Shown here: positions 43,018 through 43,564 of the stretch, piece by piece
Position numbering within the stretch: the stretch's first letter is position 1
How the letters are laid out: each line of letters opens with the position of its first letter
Source: an uncultured Blautia sp.
GTDB lineage: Bacteria > Bacillota > Clostridia > Lachnospirales > Lachnospiraceae
Direction of reading: 5' to 3'
Length of the DNA: 43,564 bases
Assembly (NCBI GenBank): GCA_900540785.1
Contig: UQHF01000032.1
Coordinates: 1 to 43,564, forward strand
The notes under the pieces: generated by a model
The model's input: only the letters and a program-made list of their open reading frames with translations
Databases searched by the model: none
What the model was told of the DNA's origin: nothing
Program-made: the position numbers and the translations under genes

Positions 43018-43503
43018 ATGAAAAAAGCAGGACTTCTCGTGATGCTTCTCGGAATGATCTTCTGTATTCCGGGATGTGGCTTTACAGAAGGAAGAGATGC
43101 AGTGGTAACTGTAATAAAGGCAACCCCTACACCGGAGCCTACTCCAACACCGGAGGTAACCCCTACACCGGAAGCAACCCCTACACCGGCACCTGTGATC
43201 GAGCAGACTCCGGGAGGAACAAAGGTAGAAGTGAAAAACGGAACGTATCAGACGACTGCGGCAGTAAATCTCCGTGCAGATGCAAGCGCAGATGCGGAAA
43301 TGGTTGGAAGCGTGGAGCCGGGTGTGCAGTTAAACAGTACCGGCGTATGTGAAAACGGCTGGATTCGTGTAGATTATAACGGAACGGTATGCTACGCATC
43401 TGGTGACTATGTGACAGCAGTGACGGCGGACGCAGGCACCCAGCAGGCAGCAGATGGAACAGCCGCTCCTGCAGCAGACGGCGCAGCAGCACCGACAGAG
43501 TAA
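43018..43503 (+). CDS. Lipoprotein with Thr-Pro repeat linker and SH3b domain
   Basis: The 161-residue protein has a signal peptide with lipobox IPGC (cysteine about residue 20). It then has a TPTPE-type linker of four imperfect units, an SH3b domain (AAVNLRADASADAEMVGSVEPG ... WIRVDYNG), and an Ala-rich tail. SH3b domains bind cell-wall peptides. ATG 43018 has AAAGGAGG 7 bases upstream; the longer frame from 42931 runs through the promoter. A group II intron end follows 9 bases after the stop. Confidence 0.8.
   Translation: MKKAGLLVMLLGMIFCIPGCGFTEGRDAVVTVIKATPTPEPTPTPEVTPTPEATPTPAPVIEQTPGGTKVEVKNGTYQTTAAVNLRADASADAEMVGSVEPGVQLNSTGVCENGWIRVDYNGTVCYASGDYVTAVTADAGTQQAADGTAAPAADGAAAPTE
43123..43192. 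repeat. Short tandem repeat encoding the TPTPE linker
   Basis: The unit CCCTACACCGGA recurs at 43125, 43160 and 43178, with a diverged copy between. It encodes the Thr-Pro-Thr-Pro-Glu linker. Its copy number is likely to vary between strains. Confidence 0.7.
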
Positions 43504-43512
43504 TATAGTGTA

Positions 43513-43564
43513 ATCGAGTAGGAGGCGGTGACTAACCGCCGTCCTCTCACACCACCGTGCGTAC
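43513..43564 (-). mobile_element. 3' end of a bacterial group II intron (truncated by window edge)
   Basis: Read on the minus strand from the window end, the sequence starts with the 3' strand of a domain V-like hairpin (GTACGCACGGTGGTG). It then has GAGAGGACGGCGGTTAGTCA, a domain VI-like hairpin, and closes with CTCCTACTCGAT, a typical intron 3' end. The rest, with any reverse transcriptase, lies outside the window. The boundary is put at 43513 from the ATCGAGTAG plus-strand string. It sits 9 bases after the lipoprotein stop. Confidence 0.7.

Noticed and set aside
43123..43192. Repeated CCCTACACCGG units as a CRISPR array
   Set aside because: They are short, in-frame and encode a Thr-Pro linker inside a lipoprotein gene. 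No spacers or cas genes are present.

Overview
The window looks like chromosomal DNA of an anaerobic Firmicute, most likely a Lachnospiraceae-type gut Clostridium. The grounds are the moderate G+C content, strong AGGAGG ribosome sites, the clostridial gene families (YitT, GGGtGRT protein, QueH, CyuA, HydG, YARHG proteins) and the strictly anaerobic enzymology. The species is inferred only from gene content; no 16S or other marker RNA is present.

Layout. (1) 1-6.0 kb: a YitT-type membrane protein behind a short promoter/hairpin leader, an MFS transporter, a large secreted protein, and an ABC importer pair lacking its binding protein. (2) 6.0-9.2 kb: a phosphatidylethanolamine block (LPG-synthase-like membrane protein, PssA, Psd) ending in queH. 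(3) 9.3-11.8 kb: argH and asd. (4) 11.8-25.0 kb: a compact cluster, mobA-moeA-mobB-fdhF-hycB-like-hycB-like-hydA-selB-selD-selA-(selC on the minus strand)-fdhD-focA. (5) 25-29.1 kb: topoisomerase III, a left-handed beta-helix protein, a lipoprotein and TraX. (6) 29.3-31.1 kb: a NifU-like protein paired with a GGGtGRT protein. (7) 31.2-33.9 kb: two paralogous membrane-anchored extracellular proteins. (8) 33.9-38.9 kb, minus strand: a two-component system and an FtsX-type ABC exporter. (9) 39-43.5 kb: cyuA, a domain-permuted XdhC-like protein, hydG and an SH3 lipoprotein. (10) At the right edge, the 3' end of a minus-strand group II intron.

The centrepiece is region 4. fdhF carries an in-frame UGA (Sec145) in the same context as Escherichia coli FdhF, followed by a SECIS-like hairpin. 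The next three genes encode two four-cluster ferredoxin subunits and an [FeFe]-hydrogenase, which is the gene order of the hydrogen-dependent CO2 reductase (HDCR) of Acetobacterium woodii. Adjacent genes supply Mo-cofactor maturation (mobA, moeA, mobB), sulfuration (fdhD), the whole bacterial Sec decoding set (selA, selB, selC, selD) and a formate channel (focA). SelD itself has an in-frame UGA at its catalytic position 17. hydG, an H-cluster maturase, lies about 22 kb away. The cluster therefore looks like a nearly self-contained module for interconverting H2 + CO2 and formate and moving formate across the membrane. Direction of flux and complex formation are inferences.

Two of these genes break in a naive reading: fdhF splits into two open frames and selD loses its N-terminus. 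Both are given here as single read-through genes.
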